A stretch of 21,961 bases of DNA from a virus. The stretch covers positions 1 through 21,961 of the IMG/VR virus record IMGVR_UViG_3300027123_000011; one strand, written 5' to 3'. Under the pieces are notes generated by a model that was not told where the DNA came from, did not search any database, and saw only the letters and a program-made list of their open reading frames with translations. Position numbers and translations under genes: made by a program. Of the stretch, positions 1-8,330 are shown piece by piece. Within the stretch, counting starts at the first letter, position 1; each line of letters starts with the position of its first letter.

Positions 1-384
1 AAAAGAATACCAAAGGCCGAATGGGTGGATAACCCCGAAGCGTGGGACAAGTCAAAATTCATTGAGGAAACCTCGGAATTTTTGTACGACGTCTACGGCA
101 TAGGGAATAACCAGGACAAGCATACGCTGGCTATGCTGGCCGACCATATCGATACGTACGTTCAGTGCACCAGGGCGATCAAAAAGGGCGGAATTGTGAC
201 TTCGTTCAACAATGGGCAAACGATTGGCCCGAATCCATATCTAACTGTACGAAACAAAACGATGACGTTAATAATTCAACTCATGAACGAATTAGGGTTA
301 ACCCCCAGAAGTCGGTTGTCGGCTGGTAAAACTGAGGACAACAGCCCTGTGGCTCAATTTCTGCGTGGACCGCTGGCGCAATGA
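1..384 (+). CDS. terS: Phage terminase small subunit, P27 family (5' end outside window)
   Basis: The reading frame is open from the first base to the TGA at 382-384, so the true start lies upstream; the GTG at 25 is internal. The visible 127 residues begin K-R-I-P-K-A-E-W and are rich in short helices. The C-terminal part (residues about 80-115: GPNPYLTVRNKTM, then MNELGLTPRSR) matches the P27-type small terminase pattern, in which a PxxxxRNK helix leads to an LGLTPSSR-like motif. Small terminases bind the packaging site on phage DNA and load the large subunit. The gene overlaps the large terminase start by four bases (ATGA), the usual coupling for this pair. Family assignment is by motif recognition; the missing N-terminus would carry the DNA-binding part. 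Confidence 0.85.
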   Translation, partial: KRIPKAEWVDNPEAWDKSKFIEETSEFLYDVYGIGNNQDKHTLAMLADHIDTYVQCTRAIKKGGIVTSFNNGQTIGPNPYLTVRNKTMTLIIQLMNELGLTPRSRLSAGKTEDNSPVAQFLRGPLAQ

Positions 385-2051
385 ATTGGCAGGACGGGGT
401 GGCGTATGCCCACGCTGTGGCGAAGGGCGAAATTAACGTCTGTAACGATGTGCGGTTGGCGTGTCAAAGATTTATTAACCAACTGGAAAATGCCGAATGG
501 GAATGGGTGTTCGATCCGAGGTTCCCTGCTCACGTTATACAGTTTGCCGCCACCTTGAAGCATACGAAGGGGCCGCAGGCTGGCGAGCCGATCGTTTTGG
601 AACCGTTTCAACTGTTGCTGATTTGCGCCGTGTACGGGTTCAGGTCCAAAAAGGATTTGAACAAACGAATGGTGACGGACGTCATTCTGTTTATTCCCCG
701 GAAGGCTGGTAAGTCGACGCTCACTGCTGTGCTGACTCTTTACGAATTGCTGTGTGGTGAGGCTGGGCCAGAAGTGTTTACGCTGGCGACTAACCGCGAG
801 CAGGCGACGATTGTGTTCGATGCCGCCAAAGGATTCGTTGAGGCTATGCCCAAGGAATTGGCCGACCTGTTTAACCCAAGCAAGTACAGTATTAGCAAAC
901 GGGGCGATTCGCAGTCGATGTTCAAGGCTTTGAGTCGGGATACGAAAAAATCGGGTGACGGAAAAAACCCGTCGTGCGTGGTGGTGGACGAAGCCGCGCA
1001 GATCGTGGATCGCAACTCGATCGAGGTTTTGCACTCTGGTATGGTGGCCCGTCAGAATCCGTTAAGGGTCTATATCACGACGGCCTCGTTTACAAAGGAC
1101 ACTAAGTTTTACGAAGATTTGTCGATGTTGCAGTCGATCCTGAGAGGCGAGGCGTCTGACAATCCAAGGTGGTTTGCCCTGTTGTATGGGCTTGACCTGG
1201 GCGATGACTGGCGCGAGCCGATAAACTGGGCCAAAGCCAATCCGATGCACGGCATATCGGTATTCGAGGACGCGATTCATGCAAGGGCAGAGGAAGCAAA
1301 GCACAAACCAGCCGCACTCAACGAATTCCTGTGCAAAACGCTTAACGTCTGGGTATCTGCAAATGCCGCTTGGCTGGATCGTGCTCATTGGGACGATCCC
1401 GTGTGTCATATCGTGACTCGTAGGCCCGAACCGGAAGCGTCGTTTATTGGGTTTGACTTGGCGGCAACCCGAGATTTAAATTCGGTCTGCACGTTGAATC
1501 GATTCGGGGAGGATGATTACGAGGCGGAATGGCAGTTCTTTTTACCGGAGGAAAGTCTGCAATTCATACCAAAGCATTACCTCGACATTTTCAGGGTGGC
1601 GATTCAGTCCGGTATCCTGAAATTGACCGAAGGCAACGTGATGGACGACCGCGAAATAAGCGATTACATTATCAACCAGCAATGTAATAGATACAACATC
1701 AAGGAAGTCGGGTACGATGCGTACAACGCCGCCTCGCTGGTGGCACGGTTGCACGATGGTGGGGTTCCGGTCAAAAAAGTGGGCCAGGGTATGGCGGTGC
1801 TAAATAACCCGAGCAAATACATCGAAAAATTGATTCTTAACAAAAAAATCAAGCACGATGGCAACCCGTTCCTGGGCTGGCAACTTGGAAACTGCGAATG
1901 CTACACGGACGTCAATGGAAATATCAAAGTTCGCAAGAATGAGGCCGATAAAGCCGCGAAAGTCGACGGAATTATCTCGATGATTATTGCGGCTCATTGT
2001 GCTTTGGACAATCCTTTTGTGAGCAACAGTTTCGGTTTTAGGTCGTTTTGA
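381..2051 (+). CDS. terL: Terminase large subunit (packaging ATPase/nuclease)
   Basis: A 556-residue motor protein that pumps DNA into the prohead and cuts concatemers. The ATPase half carries a Walker A-type loop RKAGKS (residues 107-112) and a Walker B strand CVVVDEA (199-205) with catalytic D203-E204, followed by the coupling segment YITTASFTKD (231-240). The RNase H-like nuclease half starts near 355; its three acidic positions are probably D359 (in GFDLA), D445 (in VGYDAYNA) and D529 (in KVDG). Length and order fit the Terminase_1/HK97-type family. The ATG at 381 overlaps the small subunit stop, so it is probably translationally coupled. No intein or frameshift is visible. Confidence 0.96.
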   Translation: MNWQDGVAYAHAVAKGEINVCNDVRLACQRFINQLENAEWEWVFDPRFPAHVIQFAATLKHTKGPQAGEPIVLEPFQLLLICAVYGFRSKKDLNKRMVTDVILFIPRKAGKSTLTAVLTLYELLCGEAGPEVFTLATNREQATIVFDAAKGFVEAMPKELADLFNPSKYSISKRGDSQSMFKALSRDTKKSGDGKNPSCVVVDEAAQIVDRNSIEVLHSGMVARQNPLRVYITTASFTKDTKFYEDLSMLQSILRGEASDNPRWFALLYGLDLGDDWREPINWAKANPMHGISVFEDAIHARAEEAKHKPAALNEFLCKTLNVWVSANAAWLDRAHWDDPVCHIVTRRPEPEASFIGFDLAATRDLNSVCTLNRFGEDDYEAEWQFFLPEESLQFIPKHYLDIFRVAIQSGILKLTEGNVMDDREISDYIINQQCNRYNIKEVGYDAYNAASLVARLHDGGVPVKKVGQGMAVLNNPSKYIEKLILNKKIKHDGNPFLGWQLGNCECYTDVNGNIKVRKNEADKAAKVDGIISMIIAAHCALDNPFVSNSFGFRSF

Positions 2052-2081
2052 TATACCATTGTCGGAAACTGGGGGTCAAAA

Positions 2082-3485
2082 ATGGGAATTCTGGACATTT
2101 TTAATAGAAAAAAATCGATTCAAAACGAATCGAATACGGTCCTGGGCCAGTTGCAACTCGGTAACCAGGTGCTGTACGGAACCTCGCAAAAGGGGCAACC
2201 GACTCAGCAATTACTGTACGTCACTACGTCGAGCACGACGACCGCTGGTCGAACGCTCGATATGTCTGCTCTGACTCGTAATTCGACCGTGATGGCGTGC
2301 GTTGGAGCGAAGGCTCGAACCTTGGCGCAGTGCGGCATTAGCATTATGTCGAAGCAAGACGACGGCACATTTGTTGACGCGATCAAAGATCCGTCGGTCG
2401 GTGCACGGGATAAAGCAAAGGCCAAGCAAGTCATGAATTTGCTAATGAACCCGAACAATTTCCAAAGCGCGTACGAGTTTTGGTATCAGTGGTGCATGTG
2501 GCAGGATTTGGCTGGCGAATCGTTCACGCTGTGGTGGCGTAAGGATAAAGCGGACTCGATGCAGACTCCGCTGGAAATGTATAACCTGGACGCGACGCTT
2601 ATCACTGTGGTGCTGACGCCTGCTCGTTATCCGTCGTATCGGTTGTCGACGCCTTCGTATGGATTCAGCAAAGATGAACCGCTGGACGCGCACACGGTCA
2701 TGCACATTAAAGAGGCCGCATGGCAGGGTTCGTCTGGTTTTAACAAAGGTATTTTGGCAACGGAATTGGTCGCGCTCGATCAGGACATTGATATTTACGC
2801 CAACTTTATTATGCAGAACGGCGCAAAGCCGTCTGGTATTTTCTACACCGATCAGGTAATTCCTGATGCAAAGTTCAAGGAAATTGCGTCACGAATCAAG
2901 GAAACCTGGAACGCGATGACCGGCAGTCGTGCGGTTGATCCGAGCAAGGCTGGTCAAGGTATGTTGCTCGACCAAGGCATGAAATACTCGGCAATCGATA
3001 TGCTGACTCTGCAAGATGCCGAAGCCGCCGCCCTAAAAGAGCAAACCATGAAGCGAATCTGCGGTTTGTTTGGAGTGCCGCCTGCAATGATTGGTATTGC
3101 CGACCAAAAATATAATAATACGCAAACGATGCTGGATGAGTTCCACAAAACGACGATGTATCCCACCGTCATTAACCTGGAGCAAAAACTCAAACAGCAT
3201 TTGTTTAAGGGCTATCCGACTCTGTGTGTGCGGTTCGATACAAAGGACTTTTTAAAGGGTGCGCCCCTGGATCAGATGAATTTCGTGTCGGCTGGCGTTA
3301 AGGCCGGCATTATGACTCCGAACGAAGCGCGGGAATATCTGAACATGGCAGAGCACGAGGACGGGGACGAATTGTCGAGTGGTGGTGGCGGTGGCGATGG
3401 CCCGATTCCTGGGACTTCGCCTCAAGATACTGGGGGCGGCGGCGGGAATCAGCGTAGTCGGATAAATATCGGGGCAAAACAATGA
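2082..3485 (+). CDS. Phage portal protein, HK97 family
   Basis: A 467-residue portal subunit; twelve copies form the ring at the unique head vertex through which DNA passes. The start MGILDIFNRKK is typical of the family, as are the core stretches around residues 205-250 (HIKEAAWQGSSGF, then IMQNGAKPSGIF) and 320-365 (RICGLFGVPPAMIG, then NNTQTMLDEFHKTTMYP). The C-terminus (about 425-467) is a low-complexity Gly/Pro/Asp tail with runs of glycine, a common disordered portal tail. The GGGGGTC ribosome-binding site just upstream and the 30-base gap after the terminase support the ATG at 2082. The stop overlaps the next small gene by four bases. Confidence 0.95.
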   Translation: MGILDIFNRKKSIQNESNTVLGQLQLGNQVLYGTSQKGQPTQQLLYVTTSSTTTAGRTLDMSALTRNSTVMACVGAKARTLAQCGISIMSKQDDGTFVDAIKDPSVGARDKAKAKQVMNLLMNPNNFQSAYEFWYQWCMWQDLAGESFTLWWRKDKADSMQTPLEMYNLDATLITVVLTPARYPSYRLSTPSYGFSKDEPLDAHTVMHIKEAAWQGSSGFNKGILATELVALDQDIDIYANFIMQNGAKPSGIFYTDQVIPDAKFKEIASRIKETWNAMTGSRAVDPSKAGQGMLLDQGMKYSAIDMLTLQDAEAAALKEQTMKRICGLFGVPPAMIGIADQKYNNTQTMLDEFHKTTMYPTVINLEQKLKQHLFKGYPTLCVRFDTKDFLKGAPLDQMNFVSAGVKAGIMTPNEAREYLNMAEHEDGDELSSGGGGGDGPIPGTSPQDTGGGGGNQRSRINIGAKQ

Positions 3486-3697
3486 ATCGCCTAAAAATGG
3501 CCCTTGCAATTTTGACTTCACAAATAAAGGGGTCCGATGTTACACTCCCAGTCATAGAAAACCCCCATACGATAAAAGACGACAATCAATCTATTCATAA
3601 CGGGGTGGTTAATGAAAAATCTAACGCTGATTTGCGAAGCACAGGTGAAACTGTCGCCGTCCGCAGACGAGGCCGCAAACCCAAGCGGCAAGATTGA
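3482..3697 (+). CDS. Small basic-tailed hypothetical protein between portal and protease
   Basis: A 71-residue ORF starting at an ATGA overlap with the portal stop, with GGGGC about eight bases upstream, the same style of ribosome site as its neighbours. It fills the otherwise empty 126 bases between portal and protease, then runs 86 bases into the protease gene in another frame. The protein has a short hydrophobic start, a polar middle, and a strongly basic C-terminus (RRRGRKPKRQD) resembling an AT-hook core. Small phage proteins ending in RRGRP/RRGRK-type tails are common in head gene clusters, but I cannot name a family. The overlap means it could still be a chance ORF; the coupled start argues for a real gene. 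Confidence 0.5.
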   Translation: MNRLKMALAILTSQIKGSDVTLPVIENPHTIKDDNQSIHNGVVNEKSNADLRSTGETVAVRRRGRKPKRQD

Positions 3698-4439
3698 GGC
3701 CCGAGTCACCACCTGGGGTGCTCGTGAAGGCGAGGACGGTCGTCGATTCAATTATCAGCCGGAAGGCTTCGCCGATTGGGCAAAAGAGTTTGCGGAGAGC
3801 GATAAACCTTTGCCAATGTTCCTGAATCACAATGACCACGGAATGCCGATGGGAGAGTGGACGGAGTTCAATTTCGATGATGAAGGAATGACCGCATCGG
3901 GTCGTTTGTATTTGAATACCGTCGGCGGCTCGGATTTATACAACATTCTGAAAGAGTCGCCGAAAATGTTTGGCGGTGTGTCTGTGGGTGCGTATGCGGA
4001 GGAAGCGCATTACGTCGATGCTGATGGCAATCCGTTCCCGCCTGGGCCTGATGGGACGATGTGGAGCAATCCCGAATTCGATTACGAAAAAGCATTTTTT
4101 CAAATCGTCAAGGGTGGATTGCGCGAGGTGTCGGTCGTGATGTACCCGAACAACCCAAATGCTGAAATTCAAAAACTGGAGTATTTCACCGCTAATGGTG
4201 AGATCGACCTTCGAGTTTTGGAACGATCCCTGCGAGATGCCGGGGTTTCAAAGCAGAATGCGGTCACTGCCGCATCTGTATTCAAACGTGTGATGGAACA
4301 GCGAGATGCCGTTGCATTGCCGGTTGAAAATGCGCCGAGTCGGAGCGATTCTGATGCGGAAGTGACCGAGGCCGACGAACTGCTTGCCGCACTTGAGTTG
4401 CGTCAACTGTCTGAGGCATTATCAAAACGTCTTAAATAA
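3612..4439 (+). CDS. HK97-type prohead protease
   Basis: A 275-residue serine protease that cleaves the delta domains of capsid subunits during maturation. The core spans about residues 25-190. The likely catalytic His is H73 in LNHND and the likely Ser is S124 in GVSVGAY. The following strand REVSVVMYPNNPNAEI (171-186) matches the family's conserved 'EvSvVxxPaNpxA' segment. The C-terminal 85 residues are charged and helical, ending in LSEALSKRLK, and may act as a scaffold-interacting tail. The GGGGTGG ribosome site supports the ATG at 3612, although the upstream small ORF overlaps this start. Position directly before a capsid gene with a delta domain fits the role. Confidence 0.93.
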   Translation: MKNLTLICEAQVKLSPSADEAANPSGKIEARVTTWGAREGEDGRRFNYQPEGFADWAKEFAESDKPLPMFLNHNDHGMPMGEWTEFNFDDEGMTASGRLYLNTVGGSDLYNILKESPKMFGGVSVGAYAEEAHYVDADGNPFPPGPDGTMWSNPEFDYEKAFFQIVKGGLREVSVVMYPNNPNAEIQKLEYFTANGEIDLRVLERSLRDAGVSKQNAVTAASVFKRVMEQRDAVALPVENAPSRSDSDAEVTEADELLAALELRQLSEALSKRLK

Positions 4440-4443
4440 AGGA
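4438..4443 (+). promoter_or_regulatory. Strong ribosome-binding site of the major capsid gene
   Basis: AAAGGA lies seven bases before the ATG at 4451. Most starts in this cluster have G-rich sites such as GGGG; this more canonical one precedes what should be the most abundant virion protein. Confidence 0.6.
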
Positions 4444-4450
4444 CAACATC

Positions 4451-5794
4451 ATGTCGATGGAAAAAGTGCTCGAAAAAGTGGACGAGATTAAAGCGTCCAA
4501 CCTGGAAGAAATCGCCAAAGTGGAAACCAAGGTCGCCGAGACTGTGGAATCCGTGAAGGCCGAATTCACCGAAAAAGTGGCCGCGCTCGAAGCGAAAGTC
4601 TCTGCGATTCAAGTGCCTGAATTGATCCGCGCCCCTGCGAAAACCGTCCGTCAGGACGTAAACCGCATGGTCAAGGAACAACTGCGTAACTTCTACAAAG
4701 AGAACAAGCGCGTTCATCAAGAAATCAAACTGTTCGAGTCTACCGATCAGTACGATGCTTATTTGAATGAAGCGTCGACCCTAACTGGCTCTGGTGCTGG
4801 CATTGGTGGCCGTACTGCGTACGATCCCGTGTTCCACAAACTGCGTTTGATGAACCCGATGCGTGGTTTGTCTCGCAACGTCTCTACCGATGGCGCAACG
4901 TATCAGTTCCGTGCAAAAATCGGCAACGCTGGTGCGGCCTGGGGTTACGCAATTCAAAATAACGGCGCGGCAACAACTGAAGCCACCAGCATTTGGCAAT
5001 TAAACCTGAAAGACGTCAACGTGCAATTCCCGATCCGTACTGCGGCTCTGGATGACATCGACGGCTTGGATGCAAACGTCGTTGATGACATGCTCCAAGA
5101 ATTCAGTCAGGTGGAGGGCCAATCGATGATCCTCAACTCCGATCAGGCTGGCACTACCACCACCGCTTACGGCGGCACTGACGGCCTGCGTGGTCTGAAT
5201 AGTTATCCTGGTGCGAATGCTTCGTACGCTGGCGGTACTATTAGCACTGCGGCCTTCGGCAACTCTGGTACTGCGGCATCTGATGGTCTGCATAGCATCG
5301 CTACGTATGACCAAGCAACCACTAACGGCTTTGGCTCTGCAAACCTCATCACGTTTGGCGACATTGTGACGTTCATTCACAGCCTGCCGCAACAGTACTG
5401 GAGCAACGGCAACTCGTTTATGATGAGTCCGTTGGCCCTGGCTGGCCTGCGTGGTCTGGTGGACGATAACGGCACTCCGGTGTTCGAGCGTATGTCTCCG
5501 TTGGTGTATGACGGCATCGTGGGCAAATTGTTGGGCTTCGACGTTCGCGTTAACGCCTACTGCGACAGCCCCGTTGGGCCTGCTGGCTCTGCTGGCACGA
5601 CCTCGCTGTACCCGATTTATTTCGGTGACTTTACTCGTGGTCATACCATCGTTGATCGTCTCAACATGGTTCTGCGTCGCTACGATCAAACGCAACCAGG
5701 ATTTATCACATACTATGGCGAAAAACGCCTGTGCTCGTCTGTGGTCGATCCTTTCAGCATCATTCGCTATCGTTCGACTGCGACTGCGGCTTGA
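4451..5794 (+). CDS. Major capsid protein 1, HK97 fold with N-terminal delta domain
   Basis: A 447-residue shell protein. Residues 1 to about 100 are helical, Lys/Glu-rich and coiled-coil-like (heptads such as VEKV/VAETVESVKAEF), the usual delta scaffolding domain cut off by the prohead protease. The HK97-fold part begins around EASTLTGSGAGIGGRT (107-122) and contains LDDIDGLDANVVDDM (200-214), GGTDGLRGLNSYPG (241-254), HSLPQQYW (310-317) and a C-terminal PGFITYYGEKR (416-426). These blocks recur in the same order in the next gene. The cleavage site is probably between about 95 and 107 but cannot be fixed by eye. Strong ribosome site; a terminator follows the stop. Confidence 0.93.
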   Translation: MSMEKVLEKVDEIKASNLEEIAKVETKVAETVESVKAEFTEKVAALEAKVSAIQVPELIRAPAKTVRQDVNRMVKEQLRNFYKENKRVHQEIKLFESTDQYDAYLNEASTLTGSGAGIGGRTAYDPVFHKLRLMNPMRGLSRNVSTDGATYQFRAKIGNAGAAWGYAIQNNGAATTEATSIWQLNLKDVNVQFPIRTAALDDIDGLDANVVDDMLQEFSQVEGQSMILNSDQAGTTTTAYGGTDGLRGLNSYPGANASYAGGTISTAAFGNSGTAASDGLHSIATYDQATTNGFGSANLITFGDIVTFIHSLPQQYWSNGNSFMMSPLALAGLRGLVDDNGTPVFERMSPLVYDGIVGKLLGFDVRVNAYCDSPVGPAGSAGTTSLYPIYFGDFTRGHTIVDRLNMVLRRYDQTQPGFITYYGEKRLCSSVVDPFSIIRYRSTATAA

Positions 5795-5809
5795 TAGAGC
5801 AAAAGAGTT

Positions 5810-5833
5810 GCGGGGCTTCGGCCCCGCGCTTTT
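5810..5833 (+). terminator. Rho-independent-type terminator between the two capsid genes
   Basis: A perfect 7-bp GC stem, GCGGGGC paired with GCCCCGC (5810-5816 and 5821-5827), is closed by a TTCG tetraloop and followed by GCTTTT. It lies 16 bases after the first capsid stop and 22 bases before the second capsid start. The T-run is short, so termination may be partial, which would lower transcription of the second capsid gene and everything downstream relative to the first. Confidence 0.75.
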
Positions 5834-5855
5834 AACTTAATAAGGATTCGACGAA

Positions 5856-6878
5856 ATGAGTGCAAACCAAAAAATTATTGATGCGATGAAATTGTCTCTC
5901 GCCGAGGGACGTATGGTCACTGTGGATTTAAGCGAAGCATCGACGATCACTGGCTCTGGTTTGAATATCGGGGGCCGTACTTATTTCGACGACGCCTTTG
6001 CAAAATTGCGTTACGCAAACCCGTTCCGCATGGGTGCTCGTGTGATTAAAACGCCGAACAATTCTGCTGTGCAGTTTGTTGCAAAAACCGGTAATGCGTT
6101 GAATCAGACGAACCCGTGGGACTTTACGCAGTCTCCGAATACTGGAACGCCTGGGACTGCGACGACGACTTGGCAGTTGCCGACTCGTATCCTGCAAGCA
6201 ACTTTGCCGATTCGTATCGCGGCGATGGATGACATTAACGGCTTGCAGGCTGAATTGCTGGAGGACTTGAATTTGGAATTCGCCGAGGCCGAAGGTAACT
6301 CAATGGCTGTTAATAACGATCAGTCTGGATCGTCTACAACGACGACTGGCGGTACGTATGGTCTCCGTGGCCTGGATATGTATACCAGTGCGGCGTCGAG
6401 CGCATACGGCACATCTGGTACGGCTATCACTAACGGAATTCACTCGATTGCGACTGTTTCCCTGGCTGGTGCGACGGTGACGTATAACAAAGTGGTTGAT
6501 ATTGCTAATGCTTTGCCTTCGCAATACTGGGCTTTGCCGACGACGGCGTGGTTTATGACTCCGACGATGATTCAGACTCTGCGTCAGTTGAAGGACAGTC
6601 AAGGTTTGCCGCTGTTCTTGGAATTGGGCGAGCCGGGAGAGGGTGGTGCGGTTGGTTCTATTTTTGGCTGGCCTGTAATACCAAACCCGTTTATGTCGTC
6701 TACGTTCCCGATTTATCTGGCGAACTGGAATCGTTTTCTAACGATTGCCGATGTGGAGGAAATAAACATTCAGATGATGGAGCAAACCGCCCCTGGCTAT
6801 GTGACGCTGTATGCAGAAAAGCGTGTCGCAAGTACGGTGCGCAATCCGTTCGCTGGTGTTCGCGCAAGTGCCGCCTGA
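5856..6878 (+). CDS. Second capsid protein, HK97-fold paralogue lacking the delta domain
   Basis: A 340-residue protein plainly related to the preceding capsid protein. Shared blocks in order: EASTITGSGLNIGGRT (27-42), IRIAAMDDINGL (119-130), GGTYGLRGLDMY (165-176), NGIHSIAT (193-200), LPSQYW (220-225) and PGYVTLYAEKR with RNPF (313-323, 329-332). The aligned start is offset by 80 residues: this copy has only 26 residues before the first shared block, so it lacks the coiled-coil scaffolding domain. AAGGA nine bases before the ATG supports the start. A role as a minor, perhaps vertex (penton), subunit is inferred by analogy with the T4 gp23/gp24 pair. It could instead be a co-assembling second coat protein. 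Confidence 0.9.
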   Translation: MSANQKIIDAMKLSLAEGRMVTVDLSEASTITGSGLNIGGRTYFDDAFAKLRYANPFRMGARVIKTPNNSAVQFVAKTGNALNQTNPWDFTQSPNTGTPGTATTTWQLPTRILQATLPIRIAAMDDINGLQAELLEDLNLEFAEAEGNSMAVNNDQSGSSTTTTGGTYGLRGLDMYTSAASSAYGTSGTAITNGIHSIATVSLAGATVTYNKVVDIANALPSQYWALPTTAWFMTPTMIQTLRQLKDSQGLPLFLELGEPGEGGAVGSIFGWPVIPNPFMSSTFPIYLANWNRFLTIADVEEINIQMMEQTAPGYVTLYAEKRVASTVRNPFAGVRASAA

Positions 6879-6889
6879 TGGGGTGAAGC

Positions 6890-7546
6890 ATGGCAGTTGA
6901 AAACCTAACGCTCGCGCAATTTTTTGCAAACAATCGGGGTCCGTATAACTACGCAAAGATCGAGCAGATCGGGCGCGATGTTGCGACTCCGTGGCTTACG
7001 TTGTCGGAGTGTACGGAGCAACTGAACCTGTTTGATGACGAATCGCAGGATACGTACATCAATTCGCTGGAGTTGGCTGTACGGATGGCCGTCGAGGATT
7101 ATCTCGGCATGGCTATTTTTGCGACTCAGTATCGTACTTATTATGCGAACCTGGGTGTGTATAACACCGAGGTCTTTTTGGACTTGCCAGAGGTGTCGCA
7201 AGGGTCGGCTGGCGTAACGATTGATACGGTGGAGTTCTATGGGGCGGACTCAAATACGATCCCGGTGCTGATTGACCCGACCGAATATTCGTACGATCCT
7301 ACGGGCAATCGTGTGATCCTAAATTCGATCCCAAATAACCTCAATCAGTTTGTTGCAAACCCGATTGTGGTCACTTATACGCAAACGGCAAATACGCTGG
7401 CGTCGTACCCGGTGATAAAGCAGGCGGGGCTGTTATTGCTGACGCACCTGTATAACAATCGCTCGGATACGACTGTGGAACGCCTTAATCAAATTCCGTT
7501 CGGCATTGCCGCTTTGCTTCGTCCGTACAAACCGCTGGTGATGTAA
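6890..7546 (+). CDS. Head-tail connector (adaptor), HK97 gp6-like
   Basis: A 218-residue adaptor expected to dock under the portal ring. The N-terminal half is helical (residues about 30-75: TLSECTEQLNLFDDE, then ELAVRMAVEDYLG), the middle carries beta strands with YDPTGNRVIL, and the C-terminus VIKQAGLLLLTHLYNNR (172-188) followed by IPFGIAALLRPYKPL (201-215) is the classic signature of gp6-like/phiE125 gp8-type connectors. GGGGTGAAG precedes the ATG and the gap after the capsid gene is only 11 bases. The last base of its TAA stop is the first base of the next ATG (TAATG). Confidence 0.9.
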   Translation: MAVENLTLAQFFANNRGPYNYAKIEQIGRDVATPWLTLSECTEQLNLFDDESQDTYINSLELAVRMAVEDYLGMAIFATQYRTYYANLGVYNTEVFLDLPEVSQGSAGVTIDTVEFYGADSNTIPVLIDPTEYSYDPTGNRVILNSIPNNLNQFVANPIVVTYTQTANTLASYPVIKQAGLLLLTHLYNNRSDTTVERLNQIPFGIAALLRPYKPLVM

Positions 7547-7890
7547 TGGCCATCGTCCGATACGAAAACCTGGACGTTAATAATGTGACCAACGGCACGG
7601 ATGCTGTGGGGCAATATACGACGACTATTACAAAATGGTTTTCGACTCGTGGGCTGGTGCACGATGTGGCAAATTCGTTGCGAATCTCTGAGCGTTATCG
7701 GGTTTACACTGACTTGGTGAATATCACAGTCAATTACACGCGCAATACTAAAGAGATGGTCGATAACCAGAATCTGTACAGTATTACATGGCGCAATTTT
7801 GACTGGCGAATCGCTGATGTGCGCGAATCGAATGATCGCCAAAAAGTGACGTTCCTGTGCTATCGCAACGACCCCGAGGTGCCGGTGTGA
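7546..7890 (+). CDS. Head closure / head-tail joining protein
   Basis: A 114-residue, beta-rich protein in the position of HK97 gp7 / SPP1 gp16-type stoppers, which plug the connector after packaging. The ending, with YSITWRNFDWRIADVRESNDRQ (in two blocks, about 78-99) followed by a KVTFLCYRN strand, matches the head closure pattern in which a 'Y.I..V...D' strand leads to a basic strand. The N-terminus is not the usual 'MxAGxLRxRV' form, so assignment rests on C-terminal pattern and gene order. Coupled to the upstream gene by TAATG and to the next by GTGA. Confidence 0.72.
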   Translation: MAIVRYENLDVNNVTNGTDAVGQYTTTITKWFSTRGLVHDVANSLRISERYRVYTDLVNITVNYTRNTKEMVDNQNLYSITWRNFDWRIADVRESNDRQKVTFLCYRNDPEVPV

Positions 7891-8303
7891 GTACGCAACA
7901 GAATCCAACCGTATATGCTCAAGCGATTCAGGCGCAGTTGTCGCTCGTTGTTGCGCCTGTGCCGGTTTATGCTTTATTCAACCGCAATTTTGCTACGCAG
8001 AATCAGTTTTTAACGTGGCAACTGAGGAATGTGCATCAGCCTGTTTATACGGGTCAGACGCAGAGCAATAAGGGTATCGACCGGCCCGTGTTTCAGGTAA
8101 GCGTGTTCGCGCAGGATATGCAGGACGCTTTTAATTTGTCAAACACCATATTACAATCGTTGCACGGTTATTCTGGGCAGTTCGGTGGCGCAGGCGGCTT
8201 TTTTGTAGCCAAGGTCGACGTCGATTGGCTGTATAACACCTACGATAATGAGATCGGTTTGAATCAAATCATTCTCGATTGCACGTTGGATGTTCCGACA
8301 TAA
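7887..8303 (+). CDS. Tail terminator / tail completion protein (DUF3168/gp17-like)
   Basis: A 138-residue protein from the GTG at 7887, chosen because it forms a GTGA overlap with the previous stop and has GAGGTG (7876-7881) five bases upstream; a GTG at 7857 in the same frame would add ten poorly fitting residues. The protein begins STQQNPTVYAQAIQAQL, has a helix-strand-helix layout with FQVSVFAQDMQDAFNLSNTI in the middle and FFVAKVDVDWLYN near the end. This fits DUF3168-type proteins, which cap the tail tube and join it to the head. Assignment is from pattern and synteny. Confidence 0.72.
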   Translation: MSTQQNPTVYAQAIQAQLSLVVAPVPVYALFNRNFATQNQFLTWQLRNVHQPVYTGQTQSNKGIDRPVFQVSVFAQDMQDAFNLSNTILQSLHGYSGQFGGAGGFFVAKVDVDWLYNTYDNEIGLNQIILDCTLDVPT

Positions 8304-8330
8304 GATACGAACGATCAACTCACTTTTGAA

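Noticed and set aside
354-1034. 226-codon ORF on the minus strand
   Set aside because: Lies entirely antisense to the terminase genes, whose domains are clear; low-complexity Arg/His/Phe composition and no ribosome site or partner gene.
3512-3546. Promoter-like TTGACT ... TACACT
   Set aside because: The spacer is 23 bases, too long for a sigma70 promoter, and the region is better explained by the small overlapping gene.
5000-5695. 231-codon ORF on the minus strand
   Set aside because: Antisense shadow of the first capsid gene; the protein has no recognisable pattern and mirrors capsid codon bias.
7857-7886. Upstream GTG start for the tail terminator gene
   Set aside because: It would add ten residues over the head closure gene; the GTG at 7887 has a better ribosome site and the usual GTGA coupling.
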